From Clostridia bacterium (lineage in GTDB: Bacteria > Bacillota > DSM-12270 > Thermacetogeniales > Thermacetogeniaceae): a stretch of 37,270 nt of DNA. The notes under the pieces were generated by a model that was not told the DNA's origin, did no database searches, and saw nothing but the letters and a program-made list of their open reading frames with translations. This document shows positions 15,936-23,622 of this stretch, in pieces. Position 1 is the first letter of the stretch. Every line of letters begins with the position of its first letter. The stretch is taken from positions 1 through 37,270 of the forward strand of contig CADDZD010000017.1 of NCBI GenBank assembly GCA_902812385.1, in the 5' to 3' direction. Made by a program: the position numbers and the translations under genes.

Positions 15936-17069
15936 TTACTTCAGGCGGTTCTCAATGGGAACATAGTCGAAATCAAAGCCGAATGCCCTCGGGCCGAGGA
16001 TATCGATCCCTTTCTGGGTACGAAATACCGAACGGGCTTTCAGGCCGATCACCGCTACATGATCCCCAATCGCAAGTGTCGGGTTGGCGATCGGCTCACC
16101 GTTATCGGCATTCACCACAGTGATGATGTCAGGGCTGGTCACAATGACCTCATCATTCTTCCAGCATACATGGTTTTCGTTCTTAAACCAGATCTTTACC
16201 ACATCGTTCGCATACTCACCCTCACCAGTAATCGTATGTGTTCCCCAGTAATAGCCGACTCTATCTTCCCACTCCTTTCCTGTTACTTTTCCTCTGACTA
16301 AAATCCATCCACCGAGTGTCTTTGTAACCTCTTGAACCGGATCTTTGCCTGCCTCGCGAGCTTCCCTGATCAGCTTGCCGACATTATAGCATTCTGTCAG
16401 TGTACCGGGGATAATGACTTTTTTCATCTCGCTGGCAGGCATCAGGAATCCGGCGTCACCGGTCAGGCCGTAGGCGGCGGTGCTGATCAGCTTTCCGATT
16501 CGCTCGGCCATGGCATAGTTGATTACATCTTTAATGATCGACACATTACCCCAGGCATCCACACTGGAAATTGGCCAGAGGGTCTTTTCGAATAAATATG
16601 GCGTTGTCTGCGGGATCTCCGGAATAGCCCGGCCTGTGTAATCCCCGTCAACGGTCGGAATACCGTTCACCAACCCTGCTGCCAGCGCGCTGGGTGTATT
16701 CGCCCCCCCTAACTCGATGGGAACAACTGCATCAATCTTTTTCCCGGTATAGAGAGAAAGCTCCATAATTGCCTTGGCAAGCGTATTCTTGTGATCATAT
16801 AAGGGCTTTGTCAATCCAAAGCGTTTCATTTCTTCTAAAACTTCCGGAGTATGAGGAGCAATTGATCCCATTAAAAAGGGACAAACAGTTAAAGCATCGT
16901 CAGGCAACTCACTCACATCTATCCAACCGACCTCTTTGCCTTGCTCTAACTCGCTGAGCAGAGACTCTAATCCTCTTTCCGGAAGTCCACCTCCACCGGT
17001 GCCATAAAAAGTGCACCCTCTTATAAAATCCTCAGCATCCTGTCTCGTTTTTAAGATCTTGCGCGGCAT
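15936..17069 (-). CDS. DUF917 (S-methyl-thiohydantoin desulfurase-like) family protein
   Basis: A 377-residue protein matching the DUF917 family. The glycine-rich FYGTGGGGLPERG is near residues 22-34, followed by PIELGGANTPSALAAG, VDGDYTGRAIPEIPQTT, and a C-terminal beta-rich domain with NADNGEPIANPTLAIGDHVAVIGLKA. Pfam now names this family after S-methyl-thiohydantoin desulfurase; members often neighbour hydantoinases. No hydantoinase is present here, so a different but related cyclic amide substrate is possible. The ATG has a near-perfect AAGGAGGAGG 9 bases upstream. It is the first gene of the importer block and probably acts on the imported compound in the cytoplasm. Confidence 0.85.
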   Translation of the reverse strand: MPRKILKTRQDAEDFIRGCTFYGTGGGGLPERGLESLLSELEQGKEVGWIDVSELPDDALTVCPFLMGSIAPHTPEVLEEMKRFGLTKPLYDHKNTLAKAIMELSLYTGKKIDAVVPIELGGANTPSALAAGLVNGIPTVDGDYTGRAIPEIPQTTPYLFEKTLWPISSVDAWGNVSIIKDVINYAMAERIGKLISTAAYGLTGDAGFLMPASEMKKVIIPGTLTECYNVGKLIREAREAGKDPVQEVTKTLGGWILVRGKVTGKEWEDRVGYYWGTHTITGEGEYANDVVKIWFKNENHVCWKNDEVIVTSPDIITVVNADNGEPIANPTLAIGDHVAVIGLKARSVFRTQKGIDILGPRAFGFDFDYVPIENRLK

Positions 17070-17086
17070 TTTACTACATCCTCCTC

Positions 17087-17122
17087 CTTGAATGAATACA
17101 CTTCGACATCGATTTCGATGTC
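17087..17122 (-). promoter_or_regulatory. Candidate promoter/operator in front of the DUF917-importer operon
   Basis: A perfect 8-bp inverted repeat with a 2-base centre, GACATCGATTTCGATGTC, lies at 17105-17122, about 36 bases before the DUF917 start codon. On the minus strand TTGACA overlaps its upstream edge, and TGTATT follows after 18 bases, so the palindrome would fill the spacer of a sigma-A type promoter. That would place the transcript start at the ribosome binding site, giving a very short leader. A role as operator, for example for the PucR-type regulator encoded upstream, is inference. Confidence 0.45.
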
Positions 17123-17220
17123 AATTTTGGGTTGATAATTTCTCAATCGCCCTTTTTATATCCTATGTGCACTTTTTCAACGATCAGCGGGCGTTGTTGT
17201 GCATATGCATAGCCAATCAC

Positions 17221-17424
17221 AAGACAAAAAAACGCCCAAGCGGCACCATCAAAAGAATGAAAACAGTGGTTTATCCTTGCATGCCCGGCACTCAAAATCA
17301 CTGCCTTATTGCCATAGTATAAATAACTCAGCCTCATAATTGGTTCTGGAATGGTGCAGTCGGTGAATCTGTGTTGAGTGCCGGGGCACCTGCAAAGATA
17401 ATCAGAACGTATTTACAGGGCAGA
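17221..17424 (+). repeat. Composite hairpin repeat, copy C (degenerate left flank)
   Basis: The left flank (17221-17269, including GCGGCACCATC and AATGAAAA) is a decayed version of the flank of copies A and B. A long inverted repeat follows: GGTTTATCCTTGCATG plus CCCGGCACTCA (from 17268) against TGAGTGCCGGG and TGCAAAGATAATC (up to 17403). The right flank CAGAACGTATTTACAGGGCAGA (17403-17424) is nearly identical to that of copy B. The last bases of this flank are also the first bases of copy A, so the two units are in direct tandem. Confidence 0.75.
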
Positions 17425-17742
17425 CCACCACGCCGCCTCCGGCGGCACCAACAGAGTATGAAAATTACCCGACGGGTCTACCGGCGAGCGACCTATGGAA
17501 GGCCGGGTAACAGGACAGGCGAAGCGAGGATGACAGGTCGGGATGCGAGTACAGACACCTCTCGACTTGCGATGGAATGGATTTGCAGCGAGGCCAAACG
17601 CGGCGTTTGACAGAAGCAGTTCGCAACTTGTTACGCAGCATCCCAGAGCTGTCCCGAAGCGAGCCGTTGTCCTGTCCGGCCTGGAATCGGGAGTCGAGCG
17701 GTAGACCGGCGGGTGAACTTGATATATTTTCAGCGCAGAGGT
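17417..17742 (+). repeat. Composite hairpin repeat, copy A
   Basis: The left flank (17417-17464: AGACCACCACGCCGCC, then TCCGGCGGCACCAACAGAG and TATGAAAA) matches copy B, with only a few differences. A large multi-armed inverted repeat follows. GGTCTACCG (17475-17483) pairs with CGGTAGACC (17699-17707), AGGCCGG pairs with CCGGCCT, and ACAGGACA pairs with TGTCCTGT. The right flank (about 17713-17742) is a diverged form of the copy B and C flank. The hairpin sequence is unlike copy B even though its layout is the same. It lies between the DUF917 gene and the 3' end of the PucR-type gene. Confidence 0.8.
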
Positions 17743-17763
17743 TTTCTCAAACAAAAACTACTA

Positions 17764-19452
17764 TCAAACAGTTATCCCCAGTTTTTTTCGGAGCTGGGCT
17801 AACAGCATAACCAGCTGGTAATTGAGCTTAAGAGGATGGGAAAAGGGGTCTTCCCCGAGCAGTTGTTGAATTTTCTTCTTCCTGTTAAGCAAGGTATTGC
17901 GATGAACATAAAGTTTATCAGCAACATTCCTAATGATATCATCTTCAAAAAGAAGAAGTTTAAAGGTTTCAAGTAAATCAGCCTCTTTTTCACAATCATA
18001 CTTCTCTATGACGTTGATCACTTTGTCGATGTAATCATTTAGACTTTTATTTGTAAGCAGTTCAGGCAGATAATAATAAATTCCCAGGTCAGTCACATGG
18101 ATACAGCGTGACTGGTTAAAAACAATTCGGGCAATACTAACCGTTTTCAATGCCTCAATAAAACTTTTATGAAGATCGGTTAACCTTGGGTACTGGTTTC
18201 CAAAAGTAATTATAAAATTAATGCTGTTATCCCTCTTCAAAAGTTCTTCTTCTATGCGCCTGCCAATCTTTTTCAAAGTTTTAACATGTTCCGTTTGATC
18301 CTTGTCAAGCGCAAAAATTACTATTAGAAGATTCCCTCTGGGAACAACAATACACTCAAATTTTGCTTCAGCCATTACAGCTTCAACAATCTTTATACTT
18401 TCATCCCGAAAACGCTTGACTTCTTTCTCCCGATACCTTTCACTCTTATTTCTTATGTATAAAGTTTCATAACTCTCAAATTCGATAATCATTACAACAG
18501 GAGGCACCGGAACCTTGAGATTAAAATTCTCCGCACGTGATAATGCCACATCCTCCCTTTTGATGCTACCTGACAACAGTTCATCTAAAAATTCCCGTCG
18601 GGCCTTTTCCTTTTCTTCCCGCTTTGCCATTTCCTGCATGAGCACCAGTTTAAGAGCCTGACATGCCTCATTCGCAGCTATATTCTCCATGGTAGACAAT
18701 GTACGGTCCCAAAAAAGCAGCAACTTTCCCAGATATTTTCCGGCAGATGTCAGTTCTCGAATATCCACTCGGTAACGAGTTGTTTGAGGCAGGGCATGTA
18801 TTTCTTCATTAGAGTTAAACAAACGGTTGCACAACTCCTGATTCCCCAGGATTTTATTGAGAAGTACATTCCCCTGGTTATTATAAGGACTCCTGGCTAA
18901 AACAGTGTTGTTGCTGTCAATTACCAGCAGTGGACATCTGAGAATATCGGCAATTCCATTGGCCAGTACCTTGAAACTTTTCCCCTGGAGGATTATCTGG
19001 TTCATCTTGGTCTGAACATTAAAAGCATATTCAATTTCTCTTTTTTGTTTATCGATAATTGCTTCAAGAACCGGTGTGATGATATCAACATAAGCCAGTT
19101 CGGCAGGCACCACTATCAAAGGCAACTTATAATAGTTGGCCGCATCTATTAATTCCTGAGAAACTTCTTTAAGAAAAACTCCTGTGTGGCATAAAATCAG
19201 GGCTGCGCAGTTGCACCGGGCAATCCTTTCAATAACCTGAACCTGGGCTTTGACGTTATCCTTGATGGAATAAAAGGCAGTGATCTGCAGCTCATTGCCT
19301 CGGTACCAGCGTGTTGCATCGGGAACTTCAATCACACTAACGCTGTTAATGATATTATCTAACCCACCAAAGCCGGCTATTACTCTTGCCACTTTAATGC
19401 CATTCAACTCGATGAGATCAAGAGCTTCTTTAACAGTTATTCCCACTGCCAT
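17764..19452 (-). CDS. PucR-family transcriptional regulator
   Basis: A regulator of about 562 residues. It has an N-terminal PucR ligand-sensing domain (TVKEALDLIELNGIKVARVIAG at the start), a middle CdaR GGDEF-like region with PVVMIIEFESYETLY, and a C-terminal helix-turn-helix (DIIRNVADKLYVHRNTLLNRKKKIQQLLG). PucR-type proteins sense purine-related or other nitrogen compounds and usually act as activators. The frame is open to 19497, but AAGGGTGAT fits the ATG at 19452, where the family's usual N-terminus begins. The gene is upstream of and collinear with the DUF917-importer operon, separated by two hairpin repeats, so it is the probable local regulator of that operon. Confidence 0.9.
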   Translation of the reverse strand: MAVGITVKEALDLIELNGIKVARVIAGFGGLDNIINSVSVIEVPDATRWYRGNELQITAFYSIKDNVKAQVQVIERIARCNCAALILCHTGVFLKEVSQELIDAANYYKLPLIVVPAELAYVDIITPVLEAIIDKQKREIEYAFNVQTKMNQIILQGKSFKVLANGIADILRCPLLVIDSNNTVLARSPYNNQGNVLLNKILGNQELCNRLFNSNEEIHALPQTTRYRVDIRELTSAGKYLGKLLLFWDRTLSTMENIAANEACQALKLVLMQEMAKREEKEKARREFLDELLSGSIKREDVALSRAENFNLKVPVPPVVMIIEFESYETLYIRNKSERYREKEVKRFRDESIKIVEAVMAEAKFECIVVPRGNLLIVIFALDKDQTEHVKTLKKIGRRIEEELLKRDNSINFIITFGNQYPRLTDLHKSFIEALKTVSIARIVFNQSRCIHVTDLGIYYYLPELLTNKSLNDYIDKVINVIEKYDCEKEADLLETFKLLLFEDDIIRNVADKLYVHRNTLLNRKKKIQQLLGEDPFSHPLKLNYQLVMLLAQLRKKLGITV

Positions 19453-19519
19453 ATCACCCTTCCTCTCATACCCGCCAGCATATTCTCGTAAAACCACTCA
19501 GACCCTTCCATAGGTACGG

Positions 19520-19543
19520 GAGATCTTCCTTCCTTCAGATCTC
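19520..19543. promoter_or_regulatory. Inverted repeat upstream of the PucR-type gene
   Basis: A perfect 7-bp inverted repeat (GAGATCT at 19520-19526, AGATCTC at 19537-19543) with a 10-base spacer lies about 70 bases before the start codon of the PucR-type gene. It may be an operator for self-regulation. I see no other clear signal in the 243-base gap between this gene and sdaAA. Confidence 0.35.
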
Positions 19544-19695
19544 ATCAGTAGTCCTTACAACAAATCAACCCATTTACTTTTGGTTCTAATTTCGAAAGAG
19601 GGTTGGTTTTCCACGGGACAGAGTTGCGGGTCAAATCAGGTTTAAAAGACTATGTCCGGTTATTTTTGGTGTTTTTCAGAGATAACTAACTATCA

Positions 19696-20577
19696 CTAAT
19701 CAATTTCATTCATCCTTTTTTCGATTTCCCTGGCGGTCGGTGTGCCGGCAAGGCCCGCCAGGGATGTTTCTTTAAGAGAAGCAGGCATGGCATCACCTAT
19801 TTCCTTCATGGCCTGAATCACCTCATCAAGAGGTATTTTGCTCTCGATCCCCGCCAGGGCCATATCGGCTGCCAGCAAAGCAACCCCCGCCCCGATTGCA
19901 TTTCTTTTGACACAGGGTATCTCCACCAGGCCGGCAACCGGATCGCACACCAGCCCCAGGAAGTTTTTGAGAGCCAGTGCCCCTGCATTGGCCGCCTGGC
20001 GAGGCGTACCCCCTGCCATTTCCGCCGCTGCCACCGCAGCCATGCAGGAAGCAGAACCGCATTCGGCCTGGCAACCGCTCTTTGCACCGGCTGTACCGGC
20101 ATGCTCGTCGATGACCATACCCACCCCCGCTGCCGTGAAAAGGGCACCGACCACTGCATCTTCCACAGCCCCAGTTTCCTCGGCTACCGTAGCCAGGACT
20201 GCAGGCAGGATTCCGCAGGAACCCGCCGTCGGTGCGGCCACTATTCTTCCCTGCGAAGCATTTACCACCGCCACTCCCATAGCCCTGGCCGCAGCCAAAA
20301 CCGAACCATACCCGGACAGGGGTTTAGTCTTCTCTATGTAACGAGTTAGCAGGGCACCTTCTTCTCCAACAAGCCCGCTTAAAGACCTGTTACCCGGTTT
20401 TGTGCCGGCATCGAGGGATCCTTTCATAACCATCCAGTATTCCTTCATTTTATGCCAGATATCCTGCCGTTCTGTGCCCTGTAACCGCTCCTCACGCTCC
20501 AGAACCACCTGCCAGATGGGGCAGCCTCTCTGCTCTGCCGCTGCAACCAGTTCGCTTATGGTGATCTTCCTTCTCAT
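19696..20577 (-). CDS. sdaAA: L-serine ammonia-lyase, iron-sulphur type, alpha subunit
   Basis: Deaminates L-serine to pyruvate and ammonia together with SdaAB. The 293-residue alpha subunit shows APTAGSCGILPA with Cys121, AKSGCQAECGSASC (Cys169, 173, 178), CDPVAGLVEIPC (Cys211, Cys222) and conserved glycine runs. Several of these cysteines should bind the oxygen-sensitive 4Fe-4S cluster. The ATG has GGGGGAAG upstream and lies 17 bases after the sdaAB stop, so the two-subunit enzyme is made from one transcript. It channels serine from glyA or the medium to pyruvate, next to the glycine-oxidation genes. Confidence 0.95.
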   Translation of the reverse strand: MRRKITISELVAAAEQRGCPIWQVVLEREERLQGTERQDIWHKMKEYWMVMKGSLDAGTKPGNRSLSGLVGEEGALLTRYIEKTKPLSGYGSVLAAARAMGVAVVNASQGRIVAAPTAGSCGILPAVLATVAEETGAVEDAVVGALFTAAGVGMVIDEHAGTAGAKSGCQAECGSASCMAAVAAAEMAGGTPRQAANAGALALKNFLGLVCDPVAGLVEIPCVKRNAIGAGVALLAADMALAGIESKIPLDEVIQAMKEIGDAMPASLKETSLAGLAGTPTAREIEKRMNEID

Positions 20578-20594
20578 CGCCGCACTTCCCCCGT

Positions 20595-21266
20595 TTAAAT
20601 TCTAATAACAGCGGTTACATCCGGTAAACCGGAGATTGTTTCCAGCACTTCATCGGAAACCGCCCTATCCATTTCAATGACCATAAGTTTTTCTCCTTCC
20701 CGGTTGCTCCCGGTCAGTCTCATCTCAGCGATGTTGATCCCGTTGTTTCCAAGCACCCCGGCAACACGTCCGATTACCCCGGGTCTGTCAACATGCTCCA
20801 CCATTAGAGTGGGGTTTTTGGCGCAAACAGACACTTCGTATTGGTTTATCCTGGTAATTAAGACGTTGCCGCCCCCAACCGAACTCCCCCGCAGAAAGAC
20901 CCGTTTACCCGACACCCCGGTTAATTCGATATCCGCCGTGTTGGGATGAAACTCCTCGCCTTTGGCAATCCTGAAACGAATTTCCAATCCAAGTGTGGCT
21001 GCTATGTTCAGGGCATCTCTAATCCTGGAATCATAGCCGGACATACCCAGCAGACCGGCCACCAAAGCCCGGTCGGTTCCGTGGCCCTTGTAAGTCTTTG
21101 CAAAGGAGCCGTATAAGGTAATATCCGCCCGCCGGAAATCCTCTCCCAATACCGCTCTCGCAATGCTCCCGATCCTTACCGCGCCTGCAGTATGGGAGCT
21201 GGAAGGCCCAATCATCACAGGGCCGATAATTTCAAAGACACTTCTTGCTGGCAATTGACTCTTCAC
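20595..21266 (-). CDS. sdaAB: L-serine ammonia-lyase, iron-sulphur type, beta subunit
   Basis: The 223-residue beta subunit begins with the diagnostic SVFEIIGPVMIGPSSSHTAGAVRIG block and ends with an ACT domain (VEHVDRPGVIGRVAGVLGNNGINIAEMRL). Family knowledge suggests the ACT domain helps regulation or assembly. The annotated start is GTG at 21266 with GGGAG almost adjacent. A TTG four codons later has better spacing (GGAGG 11 bases upstream), so the start is uncertain by four residues. It lies 18 bases downstream of the UPF0340 gene and 17 bases upstream of sdaAA in one operon. Confidence 0.94.
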   Translation of the reverse strand: MKSQLPARSVFEIIGPVMIGPSSSHTAGAVRIGSIARAVLGEDFRRADITLYGSFAKTYKGHGTDRALVAGLLGMSGYDSRIRDALNIAATLGLEIRFRIAKGEEFHPNTADIELTGVSGKRVFLRGSSVGGGNVLITRINQYEVSVCAKNPTLMVEHVDRPGVIGRVAGVLGNNGINIAEMRLTGSNREGEKLMVIEMDRAVSDEVLETISGLPDVTAVIRI

Positions 21267-21284
21267 CTCCCACTACAACATCAC

Positions 21285-21872
21285 TTACTCACATTCTTCC
21301 CTTGAGTACCTGGCCCTGGCACCCCCGATCAATTTGGGCCTTGTCCGGATCATGCTCAAATGCGCGAACCCGATGCTTTTTACCCTGCTCCTGACTACAA
21401 CACCGACACTTTTTATGTGCATCCCGATGAAAACATCGCCGATATCCATCCCGGCGCTTGCTTTAATACTTTCTACAACCACAGGATTTTCAAATCTCTT
21501 CATTGCAGCCGCCGCAAGGCCGCCGCCACCCTTTGCATGAGGATAAACAGAAACGACTTCGAGTCCGTATTTATCGGCACATTCCTCTTCCACTACGAGG
21601 GCGCGGTTCAGGTGTTCGCAGCACTGAACGGCCAGATAAACCCGCTGCTCTTTTACCTGAGGCAAAATACCGTCCAGGATGGCGTTGGCGACATCTAAAC
21701 TTGTGGCTGAACCGATGGGCCTACCAATAACCTCGCTGGTGCTCCCCCCTACGACCAGGATCTGACCGGGTTTCAGGTTGGCGGCTTGCAGCAAATCATG
21801 TAAAGCCGCTTTAGCCTGTTCTGTGACATCTTTAAGGTTCACATCACCGCCGATTACTGCGTTCTCACACAT
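21285..21872 (-). CDS. ywlG: UPF0340 (YwlG/TIGR01440) family protein
   Basis: A 195-residue protein of the UPF0340 family. It has GQILVVGGSTSEVIGRPIG near residues 37-55, AVQCCEHLNRALVVEEE with the CCEHLNRA block, and VYPHAKGGGGLAAAAM. The function is not established. In Bacilli the family is found near glyA and rpiB, and here it leads the serine dehydratase operon, again a serine/glycine setting. AGGAGGAGGAA precedes the ATG. A promoter lies just upstream at 21900-21927. Confidence 0.9.
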   Translation of the reverse strand: MCENAVIGGDVNLKDVTEQAKAALHDLLQAANLKPGQILVVGGSTSEVIGRPIGSATSLDVANAILDGILPQVKEQRVYLAVQCCEHLNRALVVEEECADKYGLEVVSVYPHAKGGGGLAAAAMKRFENPVVVESIKASAGMDIGDVFIGMHIKSVGVVVRSRVKSIGFAHLSMIRTRPKLIGGARARYSREECE

Positions 21873-21899
21873 ATTCCTTCCTCCTCCTGGGGCCTGTCA

Positions 21900-21927
21900 A
21901 CTATAAAACAGTCTTAAAGCAATGCAA
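21900..21927 (-). promoter_or_regulatory. Sigma-A promoter of the ywlG-sdaAB-sdaAA operon
   Basis: The minus strand has TTGCAT (21927-21922) and TATAGT (21905-21900) with a 16-base spacer, leaving a leader of about 20 bases before ywlG. The -35 box begins exactly where hairpin repeat copy B ends. Confidence 0.6.
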
Positions 21928-22204
21928 TCTGCCCTGGAAATACGTTCTGGTTATCCTTGCAGGCGCAGCGACCTACGGAGGTTGTTACTCGCCCTTGACG
22001 AAGGAGCAGCTAACGGCAGCCGAACTGAGGCATGGATGCCGAAGTAGCCGACTCCGCTGCAAGGATGCAGCGTAGGAGGCGGTCGGCTGCCGTCTGCGAC
22101 GAGTCTTAGGGCGAGTTCAACCGGAGTCCGGGAGCAAGCGCAAGGATAACCAGATTTCATCCTCTGCTGGTGCCGCCGGAGGCGGCGTGGTGGTCTGTCT
22201 TGCG
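21928..22204 (-). repeat. Composite hairpin repeat, copy B
   Basis: This copy is inverted relative to copies A and C. It has the conserved GC-rich flank (22156-22204, reading GCCGCCTCCGGCGGCACCA on the minus strand), then a long inverted repeat, then the flank with CAGAACGTATTT (21928-21948). Nested perfect arms are GGTTATCCTTGC/GCAAGGATAACC (21949-21960 with 22140-22151), ACTCGCCCT/AGGGCGAGT (21987-21995 with 22108-22116) and ACGGCAGCCGA/TCGGCTGCCGT (22013-22023 with 22083-22093). Two small tip hairpins are GGCATGGATGCC (22029-22040) and CGCTGCA/TGCAGCG (22055-22072). No transposase or other ORF is credible inside. Confidence 0.85.
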
Positions 22205-22593
22205 TTCTTTGCAGTAAGGTGTGCCTGTTTCTCTTAAAAAGACATGGTTAATCAAATTCTTTACTGTTTCAGACTGCGACACCCGGGATATTGATAAAAC
22301 AGTGCAAAAACCGGGAAGCTCCCACAAACCTGCCTTCATCAAAAAATCAAAAAAGTTTCAGAATAGAAAGGATGTGCGGCCATCACTTAATGTCTCTTAG
22401 ACCCGAGATGGTTCGCTACATTTTACCGGAATTAAATGCAGTTTAGGGATGGCCGCTCTATGTTAAATTTGGGGAGGGAATCATTGTTGAACATAGCGAT
22501 TCTCCGAGCAAGACGGCTACGTAGTCGGGTTACAGGACTTGTGGCACAACGCTGCCTAACCGGGCCGGGGAACCGGCTTATTCTTCCGTATCA
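22205..22593. other. Gene-free spacer with small inverted repeats, 3' of lplA
   Basis: No credible gene. It contains GCGGCCATC/GATGGCCGC (22376-22384 with 22448-22456) and, near 22564-22577, GCCGG/CCGGC around a four-base loop just after the lplA stop. Neither hairpin is followed by a good T-tract on the minus strand, so termination after lplA is not clearly explained. Confidence 0.5.
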
Positions 22594-23586
22594 TTAGTTA
22601 GTGATTAATCTAACCAAGGAGTCACGGTCCAACCCGTTTATATAGGCGGACAGGTCTATTTTGTCAAGCGCCTGCCTGAGCGCCGTTTCCTGGAAGGGGA
22701 GATTGATCAGGCATTCCTCCAGGCCGGAGATGTCCTCTTTGCCGAAAAAATCGCCGTAGATCTTGCAGCCCGCGATTTTTCCGTCCCTGATGTCAAGCAG
22801 CACTTCCAGCTTGCCCCACTCGAAGCGCCCCGATTTCCGCAAACCGTATCCCGGTGAGGCTCCATAATTCCATTCCCAGGTGCCGTATTTCGTTCTCACC
22901 AGTTCCTCAACACGGGCGAGATCGCTCTCGGAGAGGTGGTGCTCCACGTTCTGGCCGCCCTCTGTCTGAAAGAGGGCTTTCACCAGGGCAGCCTTGAATT
23001 CCTCCATTTCCAGTGGGCGAGGCAAATGCTCTTTTATGTTGGTTACTCTGCTCCTCACGGAGGCGACCCCTTTTGCTACCAGTTTTTCCTGGCTGACATG
23101 CAGGGCGCGCACCAAATTGTTCATGTCGGTATCAAAGAGGAGCGTGCCGTGGTGCAGGACGGAGTCTCCGTGACGGTACTGGGCGTTGCCGGAAACCTTT
23201 TTGCCCGCTACCAGGATGTCGTTCCTTCCGGCAAATTCCGCCGCAACGCCAAGGGATCTGAGTGCGGCCACGATCGGCCTGGCAAAGCTTTCAAAGTCGT
23301 AATGCCCTGTCTTTTGTCCCCTGGCAATGAAGGTGAAGTTCAGGTTCCCCAGGTCGTGGTAGACGGCACCTCCCCCGGTCAGCCTCCTGACCACCGCGAT
23401 CTTGTTTTCTTTGACGAATGTGTGGTTGATTTCGTCCCAGGTATTCTGGTTTCTCCCTACAATGATGGCCGGGCTGTTCTGCCAGAGCATGAAAAGGTCG
23501 TCTCCAGGGTCGAACTCTTTCAGCAAGTATTCCTCCAGGGCGAGGTTGAAATAGGGGTTAACGGATTCGTTGATGACTCGGATCAC
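22594..23586 (-). CDS. lplA: Lipoate-protein ligase A
   Basis: Attaches free lipoate, via lipoyl-AMP, to carrier lysines such as that of GcvH. The catalytic domain has RRLTGGGAVYHDLGNLNFTF and the later GNAQYRHGDSVLHHGTLL motif. A C-terminal accessory domain (after about residue 250) marks the full-length LplA type, not LipB. The frame opens at an ATG at 23613, but GAGGAGGG fits the GTG at 23586, and IRVINESVNPYFNLALEE is the usual family start, giving 330 residues. It lies 36 bases downstream of lpdA at the end of the gcv cluster, so it probably loads the H protein. Confidence 0.93.
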   Translation of the reverse strand: MIRVINESVNPYFNLALEEYLLKEFDPGDDLFMLWQNSPAIIVGRNQNTWDEINHTFVKENKIAVVRRLTGGGAVYHDLGNLNFTFIARGQKTGHYDFESFARPIVAALRSLGVAAEFAGRNDILVAGKKVSGNAQYRHGDSVLHHGTLLFDTDMNNLVRALHVSQEKLVAKGVASVRSRVTNIKEHLPRPLEMEEFKAALVKALFQTEGGQNVEHHLSESDLARVEELVRTKYGTWEWNYGASPGYGLRKSGRFEWGKLEVLLDIRDGKIAGCKIYGDFFGKEDISGLEECLINLPFQETALRQALDKIDLSAYINGLDRDSLVRLITN

Positions 23587-23622
23587 TGGAGCCCTCCTCT
23601 CAGGAAATCGCACAATTTAGCA

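Noticed and set aside
17413-17754. A 113-codon frame on the minus strand across hairpin repeat copy A
   Set aside because: It is a translation of the repeat, as are the 69- and 61-codon frames over and beside copy B. The sequence is explained by nested inverted repeats, not by coding.
17221-22204. Integron attC sites or a CRISPR array as explanation of the hairpin repeats
   Set aside because: The hairpin ends read GGTTATCC...GGATAACC, not the RYYYAAC...GTTRRRY order of attC, and no integrase is present. Units are too few, too long and too palindromic for CRISPR.
22376-22456. GCGGCCATC/GATGGCCGC inverted repeat as a fourth copy of the composite repeat
   Set aside because: It lacks both conserved flanks (the GCGGCACCA and CAGAACGTATTT blocks), so only palindromy is shared.
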